Both the position numbers and the translations under genes were made by a program. Shown in pieces: positions 47,495 to 55,958 of a stretch of DNA of 64,000 nucleotides (positions are counted from its first letter, which is position 1; every line of letters begins with the position of its first letter). The notes beneath the pieces are model-generated. The model did not search any database. It saw nothing but the letters and a program-made list of their open reading frames with translations, and was not told the DNA's origin. This stretch comes from Streptomyces collinus Tu 365 (GTDB taxonomy: Bacteria; Actinomycetota; Actinomycetes; Streptomycetales; Streptomycetaceae): NCBI RefSeq assembly GCF_000444875.1, contig NC_021985.1, positions 2,046,001-2,110,000 of the forward strand, given 5' to 3'.

Positions 47495-48691
47495 ATGGAC
47501 CTTCTCCCGCTGCCCCTGGAGGGCATCACCGTCGTCGCCGTCGAACAGGCGGTGTCCGCGCCGTTCGCGACCCGGCAGCTCGCCGACCTGGGCGCCCGGG
47601 TGATCAAGGTGGAACGGGTCGACGGCGGCGACTTCGCGCGGGGCTACGACACCGCGGCCGGCGGCCTGGCCTCGCACTTCGTGTGGTGCAACCGCGGCAA
47701 GGAGTCCCTCGCCCTGGACCTGAAGGACCCGCGCGGTCTGGACGTCGTACGGCGGCTGGTGGCGGACGCCGACGTGTTCGTGCAGAACCTGGCCCGGGGC
47801 GCCGCCGCCCGGCTCGGCCTGGACGCGGCCACGCTGTGCGCGGCGCACCCCCGGCTGATCGCCGTGGACATCTCGGGGTACGGCGGCTCGGGCCCGTACG
47901 CGGACAAGCGGGCCTACGACATGCTCGTGCAGTGCGAGGCGGGGCTGGTGTCGGTGACGGGGACGCCCGGGCAGCCCGTGAAGGCGGGGATCCCGGCGGC
48001 GGACATCGCGGCGGCCATGTACGCCTTCTCCGGGGTGCTGGCCGCCCTGGTGCGGCGCGGCACGACCGGGCGGGGCGGGCCGGTGGAGGTGTCCATGCTG
48101 GAGGCGCTGGCCGAGTGGATGGGCCATCCGCTGCACCACGCGATGCACGGCGGCGAGCCCCCGGCCCGCACCGGTCTCGCGCACGCCGTCATCGCGCCCT
48201 ACGACGCGTACCCGACGGCGGACGGCGGACGGGTGCTGCTGTCGGTGCAGAACGACCGCGAATGGCGGCGGCTGGCCGAACAGGTCGTCGGGAGGGCGGA
48301 GCTGGGGACGGACCCGGCCTACGCGACGAACGCGGCGCGGGTGGCCAACCGGGAGCGGACCGACGCACTGGTGGCGGGCGCACTGGCCGTGCTGGACGCC
48401 GACGAGGCGGTGGCCCGGCTGGAGAAGGCCGGCATCGCCTGCGCACGGCTCAGGGATCTGCACGAGCTGGCCGAACACCCCCAGCTGGCGGCCCGGGAGC
48501 GGTGGCGCCAGGTGGGGACGCCGGTCGGGCCGCTGAGGGCGTTGCTGCCCCCCATCACGCTGCCGGGCGGGGACGAGGCACGGATGGGCGACGTGCCCGC
48601 GCTCGGGCAGCACACCGAAGCACTGCTGCGCGCCGTGGGGATGACGGACGGCGAGATCGCAGCACTGCGCCGGGACGGTGTGACGGCCTGA
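47495..48691 (+). CDS. CaiB/BaiF family (class III) CoA-transferase
   Basis: This 398-residue CoA-transferase moves CoA between acids. The first block is LEGITVVAVEQAVSAPFATRQLADLGARVIKVER. CNRGKESLALDLKDPRG follows. The catalytic Asp is D142 in KRAYDMLVQCEAGLVSVTG. AHAVIAPYDAYPTADGGRVLLSVQN and the C-terminal MGDVPALGQHTEALL are family typical. The substrate pair is not predictable; relatives act on carnitine, succinate/malate, formate/oxalate or aromatic acids. It begins 74 bp after the type ISP-like gene. Confidence 0.9.
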   Translation: MDLLPLPLEGITVVAVEQAVSAPFATRQLADLGARVIKVERVDGGDFARGYDTAAGGLASHFVWCNRGKESLALDLKDPRGLDVVRRLVADADVFVQNLARGAAARLGLDAATLCAAHPRLIAVDISGYGGSGPYADKRAYDMLVQCEAGLVSVTGTPGQPVKAGIPAADIAAAMYAFSGVLAALVRRGTTGRGGPVEVSMLEALAEWMGHPLHHAMHGGEPPARTGLAHAVIAPYDAYPTADGGRVLLSVQNDREWRRLAEQVVGRAELGTDPAYATNAARVANRERTDALVAGALAVLDADEAVARLEKAGIACARLRDLHELAEHPQLAARERWRQVGTPVGPLRALLPPITLPGGDEARMGDVPALGQHTEALLRAVGMTDGEIAALRRDGVTA

Positions 48692-48784
48692 GCGCGGGTC
48701 CTGGAAGTGGTTTCCGAGGAGGCCGGTCCGGTCCGGTTCGGCCGGTGGCCGCTCAGCGGCCGGTCGGCCGGCGGTCGGCGGTCG

Positions 48785-49054
48785 CTAGTGACCGCCGAAC
48801 AGCGAACGGCGCAGCCGGCGCAGCGGAGCGAAGAGGGAGACGCGGCGGACCCGCGCGCCCCGGTCGCTGCGCTTGTGCGCGGTGTCACGCGCCGTCAGCT
48901 CCAGCATCAGCGAGGTCGCCTCGATCGTCTCCCGCTGCGGTATGGCGGGACCCGCCAGCACCGACAGATGGCGGTCGAGACGCGAACTCGTCGCGCTGCT
49001 CCCGCAAGTGATCGCAGGGACCCTCGCCCTGCTGCGCACTGTTATCTGCTCCAT
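48785..49054 (-). CDS. small conserved hypothetical protein
   Basis: This 89-residue basic protein starts at the ATG complementing 49052-49054, with GGGGAG four bases before it. No cysteine motif or membrane segment is visible apart from one cysteine (PAITCGSSATS). The C-terminus is strongly basic (RVRRVSLFAPLRRLRRSLFGG). I recall similar short proteins in Streptomyces but no function. Confidence 0.6.
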   Translation of the reverse strand: MEQITVRSRARVPAITCGSSATSSRLDRHLSVLAGPAIPQRETIEATSLMLELTARDTAHKRSDRGARVRRVSLFAPLRRLRRSLFGGH

Positions 49055-49180
49055 GTCACTCCCCACCCGTACGAGTCCACCCGGCCCGGGCAGGGTAACC
49101 CTATCGTCCCGGTGGGGCGCGCGTGTATCGCGGTCACAGGATTCACCTTCCCCGCAAGGCGGTTGACCATCCCATTTTGA

Positions 49181-49999
49181 CTACTCTCCGAATCCGACCG
49201 ATTTCAGGGTGAGTTGGACAACCGGCTGGCTGGTGGGCTGTGCTGAGCCGCCATCAGGCTCGACGGTCACGGCGAGTGACGTCGAGGACGGGTCGAGCCC
49301 CTTCGCCAGCAAGGGCGTGTCGCCCGCGAGGAGGCCCAGGGAGCGCGGTTGCACATGGGGGCGCATGAGCCAGAGCTGGTGGACGCGGCCCCCGGACGGG
49401 GTGCCGTATCCGCTCAGGGTGACGACGGCCCGCCGCTCCGATGCGGAGGCGATCACTCCGATACCGCGGCCGCGGGCGTCCGTGCTGCCGGCGGCGCGCG
49501 CGTCCGGAGCGGCGAGAACGTGGGCGATCTCACGTGCCCGGTCCCGCTCGGCGTCGAGCCGCGCCTGGGTGTGGTGCGCCTGGACCGCGAAGAGCGAGGC
49601 GACGACGAGGGCCGCCGCCGCGGTCGCCGTGGCGAACGGCACGAACAGGGGGCGCCCCCGGGGCGTACGGGTGCGCGCGGGCGGGGGCTGGACGCCCCAG
49701 ACGTGCGGCGGGAGCTGGGGGGCGCGCTCCCGGACGGGCCCCCGCGGCTGCTCCTGCGGGAGGGTGCGGACGGCGGCCAGGACCCGGTCGCGCAGCGCGG
49801 CCGGCGCGGGGGCTGCCGTGGACCAGGCCAGCCGGACCGCGTCCTCGGACAGGGCCCGGACCTCGTCCGCGCAGCGGCCGCAGGAGCCGAGGTGCTTCTC
49901 GAAGCGGCGCCGCTCCCCCGGTTCGAGGGCGTCGAGCGCGTAGGGCGCGGCGAGGGAGTGCAGGTCCTCGCGGCCCAGCAGGCGGCCGATGACACTCAC
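49181..49999 (-). CDS. RskA-type zinc anti-sigma factor
   Basis: This 272-residue anti-sigma factor starts at the GTG of a GTGA overlap with the sigma gene. The N-terminal zinc-associated domain has the FEKHLGSCGRCADEV motif (H-x3-C-x2-C), and ALDALEPGERRRFEKHL precedes it. A single transmembrane helix lies at residues 117-138 (FVPFATATAAAALVVASLFAV). The extracytoplasmic part is the RskA domain (GYGTPSGGRVHQLWLM), ending QPVVQLTLKSVGFGE. It should hold the sigma factor at the membrane until a signal, likely redox or proteolysis, releases it. Confidence 0.92.
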   Translation of the reverse strand: MSVIGRLLGREDLHSLAAPYALDALEPGERRRFEKHLGSCGRCADEVRALSEDAVRLAWSTAAPAPAALRDRVLAAVRTLPQEQPRGPVRERAPQLPPHVWGVQPPPARTRTPRGRPLFVPFATATAAAALVVASLFAVQAHHTQARLDAERDRAREIAHVLAAPDARAAGSTDARGRGIGVIASASERRAVVTLSGYGTPSGGRVHQLWLMRPHVQPRSLGLLAGDTPLLAKGLDPSSTSLAVTVEPDGGSAQPTSQPVVQLTLKSVGFGE

Positions 50000-50595
50000 G
50001 CGGCACCTCCCAGGCACGCGCGCAGCCGGGTGAGCCCGTCGCGCATCCGCGTCTTGACCGTGCCCAGCGGCAGTTGGAGCCGCTCGGCCACCTCGCGGTA
50101 GGTGTAGCCGTCGTAGTAGGCGAGGGTCACGGACTGGCGCTGCAGCGCGGTGAGCCGGTCCAGGCAGCGGCGCACCCACTCGCGCTCCAGGCCCGCCTCC
50201 ACCTCCTCGGCCACGTGGTCGAAGGCGGGTTCACCGGCGCGCAGCGCCTCCCGCTGCTCGCGCTCCCCGGCCGCGCGCGCACTGCGCACCCGGTCGACGG
50301 CCCGGCGGTGGGCGAGGGTGAGGATCCAGGACAGGGCGCTGCCGCGCCGCGGGTCGAACCGGGCGGCGGAGCGCCAGAGTTCGAGCAGCACCTCCTGGGA
50401 CACCTCCTCGGACTGCGCGGGATCGCGCACGATCCGCCGGACGAGTCCGAACACCGGCCCCGAGACCAGTCCGTAGAGATCCTCGAACGCCCTCTGGTCG
50501 CCGCCCGCGACGCGTATCAGGAGTTCGTCCGCCTCCACCCCGGCCGCCCTTCCGTGGCCGCAGCCGGCCCTGCCTCTGGCTCCACGCATCCGCAC
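49996..50595 (-). CDS. ECF sigma factor, SigK-like
   Basis: This 199-residue ECF sigma factor starts at GTG (complement of 50593-50595), with GGAGG nine bases upstream; a later GTG would remove about 20 unconserved residues. Region 2 has AFEDLYGLVSGPVFGLVRRIVRDPAQSEEVSQEVLLELW and DPRRGSALSWILTLAHRRAVDRVR. Region 4 is LTALQRQSVTLAYYDGYTYREVAERLQLPLGTVKTRMRDGL. The companion anti-sigma factor is translationally coupled. The SigK/RskA pair of Mycobacterium tuberculosis is the best-known relative. A SigK-type promoter faces away from it, before DUF4331. Confidence 0.93.
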   Translation of the reverse strand: MRMRGARGRAGCGHGRAAGVEADELLIRVAGGDQRAFEDLYGLVSGPVFGLVRRIVRDPAQSEEVSQEVLLELWRSAARFDPRRGSALSWILTLAHRRAVDRVRSARAAGEREQREALRAGEPAFDHVAEEVEAGLEREWVRRCLDRLTALQRQSVTLAYYDGYTYREVAERLQLPLGTVKTRMRDGLTRLRACLGGAA

Positions 50596-50677
50596 GAGCG
50601 CACACCTCCGGCGGTTGATACGGATCGGAGGGCCGAAATCGCGGGTCCGGAACGCCGAAAAGATTTTTTCCGTCCGA

Positions 50678-50707
50678 CCAATCCGATCCGGCGCCCGGCT
50701 CCGTATA
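50678..50707 (+). promoter_or_regulatory. SigK-type ECF promoter for DUF4331
   Basis: A -35-like CCAATCC (50678-50684) and a -10-like CCGTATA (50701-50707) are separated by 16 bp. The SigK consensus, as I remember it, is CCATCC-N16/17-CCGAAT, so the fit is close. The start of transcription would be about 36 bp before the DUF4331 ATG. On the other strand CCGTATC also occurs before the sigma gene, without a clear -35. Confidence 0.6.
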
Positions 50708-50747
50708 CCCGTCCGTCAAAGGCAAGTCGGCACTGAGGACGGACGGC

Positions 50748-52289
50748 ATGACACCTCTCTTCTCCAGGAGCGGCACAGGACGCAAGGGCCTGGTCTCGCT
50801 CATCTGTGGCGCGCTGGCCGCCGGGGGGCTCGCAGCCGCCGGCGTCGCCACGCTGGAACCCGGGGCGGCCTCCGCCTCCTCCCACCGGGAGGCCCCGCTG
50901 ATATCGGGGACACCGCAGTACGACAACACGGACCTGTACGCGTTCGTCAGCCCGGACAAGCCCGACACCACGACGATCGTGGCGAACTGGATCCCGTTCG
51001 AGGAGCCGGCCGGCGGCCCGAACTTCTACACGTTCGCGGACGACGCCCAGTACGACATCCACGTGGACAGCAACGGTGACGCGCAGGACGACCTGCTGTT
51101 CCGCTACACGTTCAGGACGCACACCAAGAACGGCAACACGTTCCTGTACAACACCGGTCCGGTCACCAGCCTCGACGACCCCGACCTCAACATCACGCAG
51201 ACGTACGACATCGAGCTGATCCGGCTGAAGCACCAGCACGTGGTGTCGAGGACGAAGGTCGCGGACGACGTGCCGGTCGCGCCGTCGAACGTGGGCAAGG
51301 CGTCCATGCCGGACTACGGCAAGCTGCGCGCCCAGGCCGTGTACAAGGCGGCGGGCGGTGCCGCGACCTTCGCCGGTCAGGCCGACGACCCGTTCTTCCT
51401 GGACCTGCGGGTCTTCGACCTGCTGTACGGCGGCAACCTCACCGAGGTCGGCCGGGACACCCTCAAGGGCTACAACGTCAACACGATCGCGCTGCAGGTG
51501 CCCAACGACCTGATCCGCGAGTCGTCGAAGCAGCCGGTCGTCGGCATCTGGTCCACCACCCAGCGCCGTAACGCGCAGGGCTACTACGCGCAGGTCTCGC
51601 GGCTGGGCAACCCGCTGGTCAACGAAGTGGTGAACCCGCAGAAGGACAAGGACCGGTTCAACGCCTCCCAGCCCGCGTACGACGGGCAGTTCCTGAAGAA
51701 CGTCACCAACCCCGAGCTGCCCAAGCTGATCGAGTCGATCTACAAGATCAAGGCGCCCGCCGAGCCGCGCAACGATCTGGTCGACGTCTTCCTCAAGGGC
51801 GTCAAGGGGCTCAACCAGCCGCCGAACGTACGGCCCGCGGAGGAGCTGCGGCTGAACACCTCGATCAAGCCGGCCATGCACCCCAAGCGGCTGGGCGTCC
51901 TGGACGGCGACAACGCGGGCTTCCCGAACGGGCGCCGGCTCACCGACGACGTGGTGGACGAGGCGCTGCAGGTCGTGGAGGGCGAACTCGTCGGCTCCAA
52001 GAACGACCTGGGCGACGCGGTCGACAAGAACGACAAGAACTTCGAGAAGTACTTCCCGTACGTCGCCGAGCCCACCTCGGGTTCGCGCGGCGCGCTCGCC
52101 AAGGGCACGACCTCGGGCGCGGACGTGCGCAGCCAGCTCGGTGACGCGCTCTCGCCGGCCGGCTCGTCCTCCGGCGGCTCGGGCGACACGGTCCTGATCG
52201 CCGCCTCCGCGGCCTCGGGCGCGGCCGGGATCCTGCTGATCGGCACCGCCTTCGCGTGGTGGCGCCGCCGGATGCAGCGCCCGTACTGA
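50748..52289 (+). CDS. DUF4331 secreted, membrane-anchored protein
   Basis: This 513-residue exported protein has a signal peptide (LVSLICGALAAGGLAAAGVA) with likely cleavage after ASA near residue 44. The mature domain begins SSHREAPLISGTPQYDNTDLYAF, a form conserved in DUF4331 proteins. WIPFEEPAGGPNFYTFADDAQYDI and IVNEVVNPQKDK-like blocks (NPLVNEVVNPQKDKDRFN) follow. The C-terminus has a Gly/Ser linker, one membrane helix (VLIAASAASGAAGILLIGTAFAWW) and RRRMQRPY, so the protein is probably membrane-anchored facing out. Function is unknown. It is the first gene downstream of the SigK-type promoter. Confidence 0.9.
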   Translation: MTPLFSRSGTGRKGLVSLICGALAAGGLAAAGVATLEPGAASASSHREAPLISGTPQYDNTDLYAFVSPDKPDTTTIVANWIPFEEPAGGPNFYTFADDAQYDIHVDSNGDAQDDLLFRYTFRTHTKNGNTFLYNTGPVTSLDDPDLNITQTYDIELIRLKHQHVVSRTKVADDVPVAPSNVGKASMPDYGKLRAQAVYKAAGGAATFAGQADDPFFLDLRVFDLLYGGNLTEVGRDTLKGYNVNTIALQVPNDLIRESSKQPVVGIWSTTQRRNAQGYYAQVSRLGNPLVNEVVNPQKDKDRFNASQPAYDGQFLKNVTNPELPKLIESIYKIKAPAEPRNDLVDVFLKGVKGLNQPPNVRPAEELRLNTSIKPAMHPKRLGVLDGDNAGFPNGRRLTDDVVDEALQVVEGELVGSKNDLGDAVDKNDKNFEKYFPYVAEPTSGSRGALAKGTTSGADVRSQLGDALSPAGSSSGGSGDTVLIAASAASGAAGILLIGTAFAWWRRRMQRPY

Positions 52290-52305
52290 CCCGCACCCCA
52301 CCGAC

Positions 52306-52350
52306 CGGCGCGGCCCGTTTCCCCTTCCCCCACGGCGGGCCGCGCCCTTT
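52306..52350 (+). terminator. hairpin with T-run between DUF4331 and TPR genes
   Basis: GGCGCGGCCCG (52306-52316) pairs with CGGGCCGCGCC (52335-52345) in a perfect 11-bp stem over an 18-nt loop, followed by CTTTT. It sits 16 bp after the DUF4331 stop and 30 bp before the TPR gene. It may cut the amount of transcript reaching the last two genes. Confidence 0.65.
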
Positions 52351-52380
52351 TCTCCACCCACCAGGCGACCGAGGAGAGGC

Positions 52381-54183
52381 ATGTCCGCGCGCACGAACGA
52401 CGAGGAGCCCGGCGAGCGGAGCCCGGCACCCCCCGGCCCGCCGCCCCACCCGGACGGCCTCTCCCCGGCCGCCCCGGCCGCCGTCGCCGGCGGAGCCGCC
52501 GCCGCGCCCGGCACCACCGACGAGCGCGTCACCGCCGTCCGCCGGGTCGGTGCGCAGCGGTCGGCTCGACCGGCCCGCGCCGCATCGGAGTCGGCGGCTG
52601 CCACCGCTCCCCCCACGGCGGTGGACCCGGCGGCGGACACAGCGCTCGCCGTCGCATCCGTCCCCCCGGAAGCCGCGCCCGCGGAACCCACCGCAGGCGC
52701 AGCCGCGGCGGACGGCGGCTCGGAGGCCGGGGACCCGCCCCGGGCGGAGGGGTCCCGCCGGGGCGCACCGGCCGGGCCCGGCGCCCAGGAACCGGGCACC
52801 CACGAACCCCTCGGCGACGACCGTGTCGCCGCCGTGCGGCGGGTCGCCGCCGCCGGGCGGCGGTGGCGGGGGGTGCGGCTCGTCGGGTGTGCGGCGCTGC
52901 TGGCCGTGGCGCTCACCGGTGGGGCGATCGCGTTCGGGGCCGCGCGGGACCAGGGGTCCGTGGCCGTGGCGGCCTCCTCCAGCGCCGTCGATCCGGGGGC
53001 GCTGGGCAGCGGGGACCTGGACGCGGGCATCGCCGCCCTGCAGAACCACCTGCGGTCCCAGCCGAGGGACGCGGGCAGTTGGGCCACCCTCGGCCTGGCC
53101 TACGTCGAGCAGGCGCGCACGAAGGGGGACCCGGCCCGGTACCCGCAGGCGGAGAAGGCGCTCCGGCGGTCCCTGGCCCTGGCCCCCGGCAACGACCAGG
53201 CGCTGGCCGGCCGGGCCGCCCTCGCCGCCGCGCGGCACGACTTCAAGGACGCCCTCGGCTGGTCGGACCAGGCACTGAAGCGGAACCCGTACAGCGAACG
53301 CGCCCTGTCCTCGCGCATCGACGCCCTCGTCGAGCTGGGCCGCTACACCGACGCGTTCCGCGCCGCCCGGACCGCAGACGACCGCAGGCCGGGCGTGCCG
53401 GTCTTCACCCGGTACGCGTACGTGTACGAGCTGCGCGGCGACGTGACGACCGCGCGGCGCGTGCTCGAACAGGCCCTCACCGCCGCCGCGTCACCGGGCG
53501 ACGTCGCGTACGTGGCCGCCCAGCTCGGCCAACTCGCCTGGAACCAGGGGAAGTACACCGAAGCGCTCGGCTACTACGCCCGCGCCCTGGCCGCGGACGA
53601 GAACTACCTCCCCGCGCTGGAGGGCCGGGCCCGTGCCCAGGCGGCCACCGGCCGCCGGGACGAGGCGATCGAGGGCCTGCGGACCGTGGTCGCCCGCTAC
53701 CCGCTGCCCGGACCGCTGGTCGAACTGGGCGAGCTGTACGAGGCCCGGGGCGGGGCCGGCGACCGGGCCAGGGCACGCGAGCAGTACGCGCTCGTGGACG
53801 CCTGGATCGCCCTCGCCCGCGCCAACGGCGTCAACGCCGACCTCGACACCGCGCTGGCGGCGGCCGAACACGGCGACAAGGCGGCCGCGCTGCGCGCCGC
53901 CCGCGCCGAGTGGGCCCGCCGCCACACCGTGCACACCGCGGACGCCCTGGCCTGGGCGCTGCACGTCAACGGCCGGGACGGGGAGGCCCTCGGCTACGCC
54001 CGCAAGGCCACGGCGACCGGCTACCGCAGCGCCGCCTTCCGGTACCACCGCGGGATGATCGAGCTGGCCACCGGCCACACCGCGGCCGGCCGCGCCTCGC
54101 TGCGGGCCGCCCTGAAGCTGAACCCAGGCTTCTCCCCGCTGGGCGCGGCCGCGGCCCGCAAGGCGCTGGAGGCCGCCGAGTGA
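52381..54183 (+). CDS. TPR repeat protein with membrane anchor
   Basis: This 600-residue protein has a long disordered, Pro/Ala-rich N-terminus (residues 1-150) with two RV-x-AVRRV-type basic motifs (DERVTAVRRVGAQR and DDRVAAVRRVAAAGRR). One membrane helix follows (VGCAALLAVALTGGAIAFGA, near residues 172-191). The extracytoplasmic part is a run of TPR repeats, for example AGSWATLGLAYVEQARTK, QALAGRAALAAARHDFKDAL, VAAQLGQLAWNQGKYTEALGYY and PALEGRARAQAATGRRDEAI. GAGGAGAGG precedes the ATG. It ends in a GTGA overlap with the NicO gene, so the products are made together. It probably scaffolds partner proteins outside the membrane. Confidence 0.88.
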   Translation: MSARTNDEEPGERSPAPPGPPPHPDGLSPAAPAAVAGGAAAAPGTTDERVTAVRRVGAQRSARPARAASESAAATAPPTAVDPAADTALAVASVPPEAAPAEPTAGAAAADGGSEAGDPPRAEGSRRGAPAGPGAQEPGTHEPLGDDRVAAVRRVAAAGRRWRGVRLVGCAALLAVALTGGAIAFGAARDQGSVAVAASSSAVDPGALGSGDLDAGIAALQNHLRSQPRDAGSWATLGLAYVEQARTKGDPARYPQAEKALRRSLALAPGNDQALAGRAALAAARHDFKDALGWSDQALKRNPYSERALSSRIDALVELGRYTDAFRAARTADDRRPGVPVFTRYAYVYELRGDVTTARRVLEQALTAAASPGDVAYVAAQLGQLAWNQGKYTEALGYYARALAADENYLPALEGRARAQAATGRRDEAIEGLRTVVARYPLPGPLVELGELYEARGGAGDRARAREQYALVDAWIALARANGVNADLDTALAAAEHGDKAAALRAARAEWARRHTVHTADALAWALHVNGRDGEALGYARKATATGYRSAAFRYHRGMIELATGHTAAGRASLRAALKLNPGFSPLGAAAARKALEAAE

Positions 54184-55913
54184 ACCTGCGCCGCCCGGTG
54201 GCCTCGGCCGCCGCCGTCCTCACCGCCGCCTGCGCCCTCCTGCTGGCCCCGGCCGGCGCGGCGAGCGCGCACCCCCTCGGCAACTTCACCGTCAACCGCT
54301 ACGACGGTCTGGTCACCGCACCCGGGCAGGTGCGGATCGACCACGTCGAGGACCTCGCGGAGATCCCGGCCACCCAGGCCGGCCCCGCCGTCCGCCGCCT
54401 CGGCCTGCCCGCCTGGGCCGGGCAGCGGTGCGCCGGGGCCGCCCGGGACAGCAGGCTCACCGTCTCCGGCCGTTCCGTCACGCTGACCCCCGGTTCCGCG
54501 CGCGCCGCCCTGCGCCCCGGCCAGGCCGGACTGCACACCCTGCGCGTCGAGTGCCGGTTCACCGCGCCGCTGCCCCGCGGCAGGACCGTCACCGTCGGCT
54601 TCCACAGCGCGGGCGGCACCGGCGGCCCGGGCTGGCGGGAGATCACCGCGCGCGGCGACCGTACGACGCTCACCGCGACGGACGTGCCGAAGACGTCGGT
54701 CTCGCACGAACTGACCACCTATCCGAAGGACCTGCTGTCCTCGCCGGCCGACACCGTGGACGCCTCCCTGCGGGTGCGCCCCGGCGGTCCGGCCCTCGCG
54801 CGGGAGCGGCAGGACGCCCCGGGCGCCTCCGTGCTGCCCCGGGGCGCCGACCGCTGGACGCGCGCCCTGGACGACCTGGTGGCCCGGCACGACCTGACCG
54901 TGGGCTTCGCCGCGCTGGCCCTGCTCATCGCTGTCGTGCTCGGCGCGATGCACGCCCTCGCGCCCGGGCACGGCAAGACGCTGATGGCCGCGACGGCGGC
55001 CGCGCGCGGGGGCCGGGCCCGGCTGCGGGACGTGCTGCCGCTGGCCGCCTCGGTGACGGTGACCCACACGCTCGGCGTGGTCGCCCTGGGCCTGCTCGTC
55101 ACGGCCGGCTCCGCGGCCACGCCCTCGGTGATCGCCTGGCTGGGCATCGCCAGCGGCGCCCTCGTGCTGGTGGCGGGCGCGAACCTGACCCGACGGGCCT
55201 GGCGCAACCACACCCACCCCCACCCCCACACCCACCCCCACACCCCCGTCTCTGCCGAGGCGACCGCGGCGGCCGAGAGGGCACGGCGCCTGCCGGTCGC
55301 CGTCGGCGCCCACCACGGCACGGCCCCCCACCCGCACGGCCGGCTCGGCCACGACGACGCCGACCAGCACGAGCACAGCCATGCCCACGACGGCGCACAC
55401 GGCCACGCGCACCACGGCCACGGTCCTCACGACCACCACAGCCACGATCACCACGCCCCGCACGATCACGGCCACGGACCCGAACACAGCCACGACCACA
55501 GCCACACCCACAGCCACGCCGTCCTCGAACACACCCACGGCGGTCACACCCACACCCACCCCGTCGCCCCCACCCTGCGCGGCACGATCCTGCTCGGGTT
55601 CGCCGGTGGCCTGGTGCCCAGCCCGTCCGCGGTCGTCGTGCTGGTCGGCGCCGCCGCGCTCGGCAAGGCGTGGTTCGGGCTGCTGCTCGTCGTGGCGTAC
55701 GGCGCCGGTCTCGCACTGACGCTCACCGCGGCCGGCTTCGCCGTCGTCCGGCTGGGGTCGGGCGTCAGCCGCGTCCTGGACCGGCGTCCGCGCTGGACCG
55801 GGCACCCGCTGGCCGGCCTGCTGCGCCGGGCCCTGCCGCTCGCGTCCGCGCTGGTGGTGCTCGCCCTGGGTGCCGGACTGGTGCTCAAGGGGGCGGCAAC
55901 CGCGCTGGGCTGA
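54180..55913 (+). CDS. NicO/RcnA-type nickel-cobalt transporter with histidine-rich loop
   Basis: This 577-residue protein starts at the GTG of a GTGA overlap. It has a signal peptide (AAAVLTAACALLLAPAGAASA) and an extracytoplasmic domain (residues 35-235) with HPLGNFTVNRYDGL at its mature N-terminus. The membrane part begins near residue 245 (FAALALLIAVVLGAMHALAPGHGKTLMAA holds the NicO motif HALAPGHGK). A His-rich loop of about 115 residues (HTHPHPHTHPH, HDHHSHDHHAPHDHGH) lies between helices three and four, encoded at 55207-55560. GGLVPSPSAVVVLVGA follows. RcnA relatives export Ni and Co; direction here is not certain. The N-terminal domain is unusual for simple RcnA. Confidence 0.88.
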   Translation: MNLRRPVASAAAVLTAACALLLAPAGAASAHPLGNFTVNRYDGLVTAPGQVRIDHVEDLAEIPATQAGPAVRRLGLPAWAGQRCAGAARDSRLTVSGRSVTLTPGSARAALRPGQAGLHTLRVECRFTAPLPRGRTVTVGFHSAGGTGGPGWREITARGDRTTLTATDVPKTSVSHELTTYPKDLLSSPADTVDASLRVRPGGPALARERQDAPGASVLPRGADRWTRALDDLVARHDLTVGFAALALLIAVVLGAMHALAPGHGKTLMAATAAARGGRARLRDVLPLAASVTVTHTLGVVALGLLVTAGSAATPSVIAWLGIASGALVLVAGANLTRRAWRNHTHPHPHTHPHTPVSAEATAAAERARRLPVAVGAHHGTAPHPHGRLGHDDADQHEHSHAHDGAHGHAHHGHGPHDHHSHDHHAPHDHGHGPEHSHDHSHTHSHAVLEHTHGGHTHTHPVAPTLRGTILLGFAGGLVPSPSAVVVLVGAAALGKAWFGLLLVVAYGAGLALTLTAAGFAVVRLGSGVSRVLDRRPRWTGHPLAGLLRRALPLASALVVLALGAGLVLKGAATALG

Positions 55914-55958
55914 GCTAGTTTTGTGTTGATATCGCGTCAGATGCCGTGGGGGGACCCC

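Noticed and set aside
55207..55560. Tandem CACCCC/CACCAC repeats as a CRISPR-like or microsatellite array
   Set aside because: They encode the His-rich loop of the NicO transporter in frame; there are no equal spacers.
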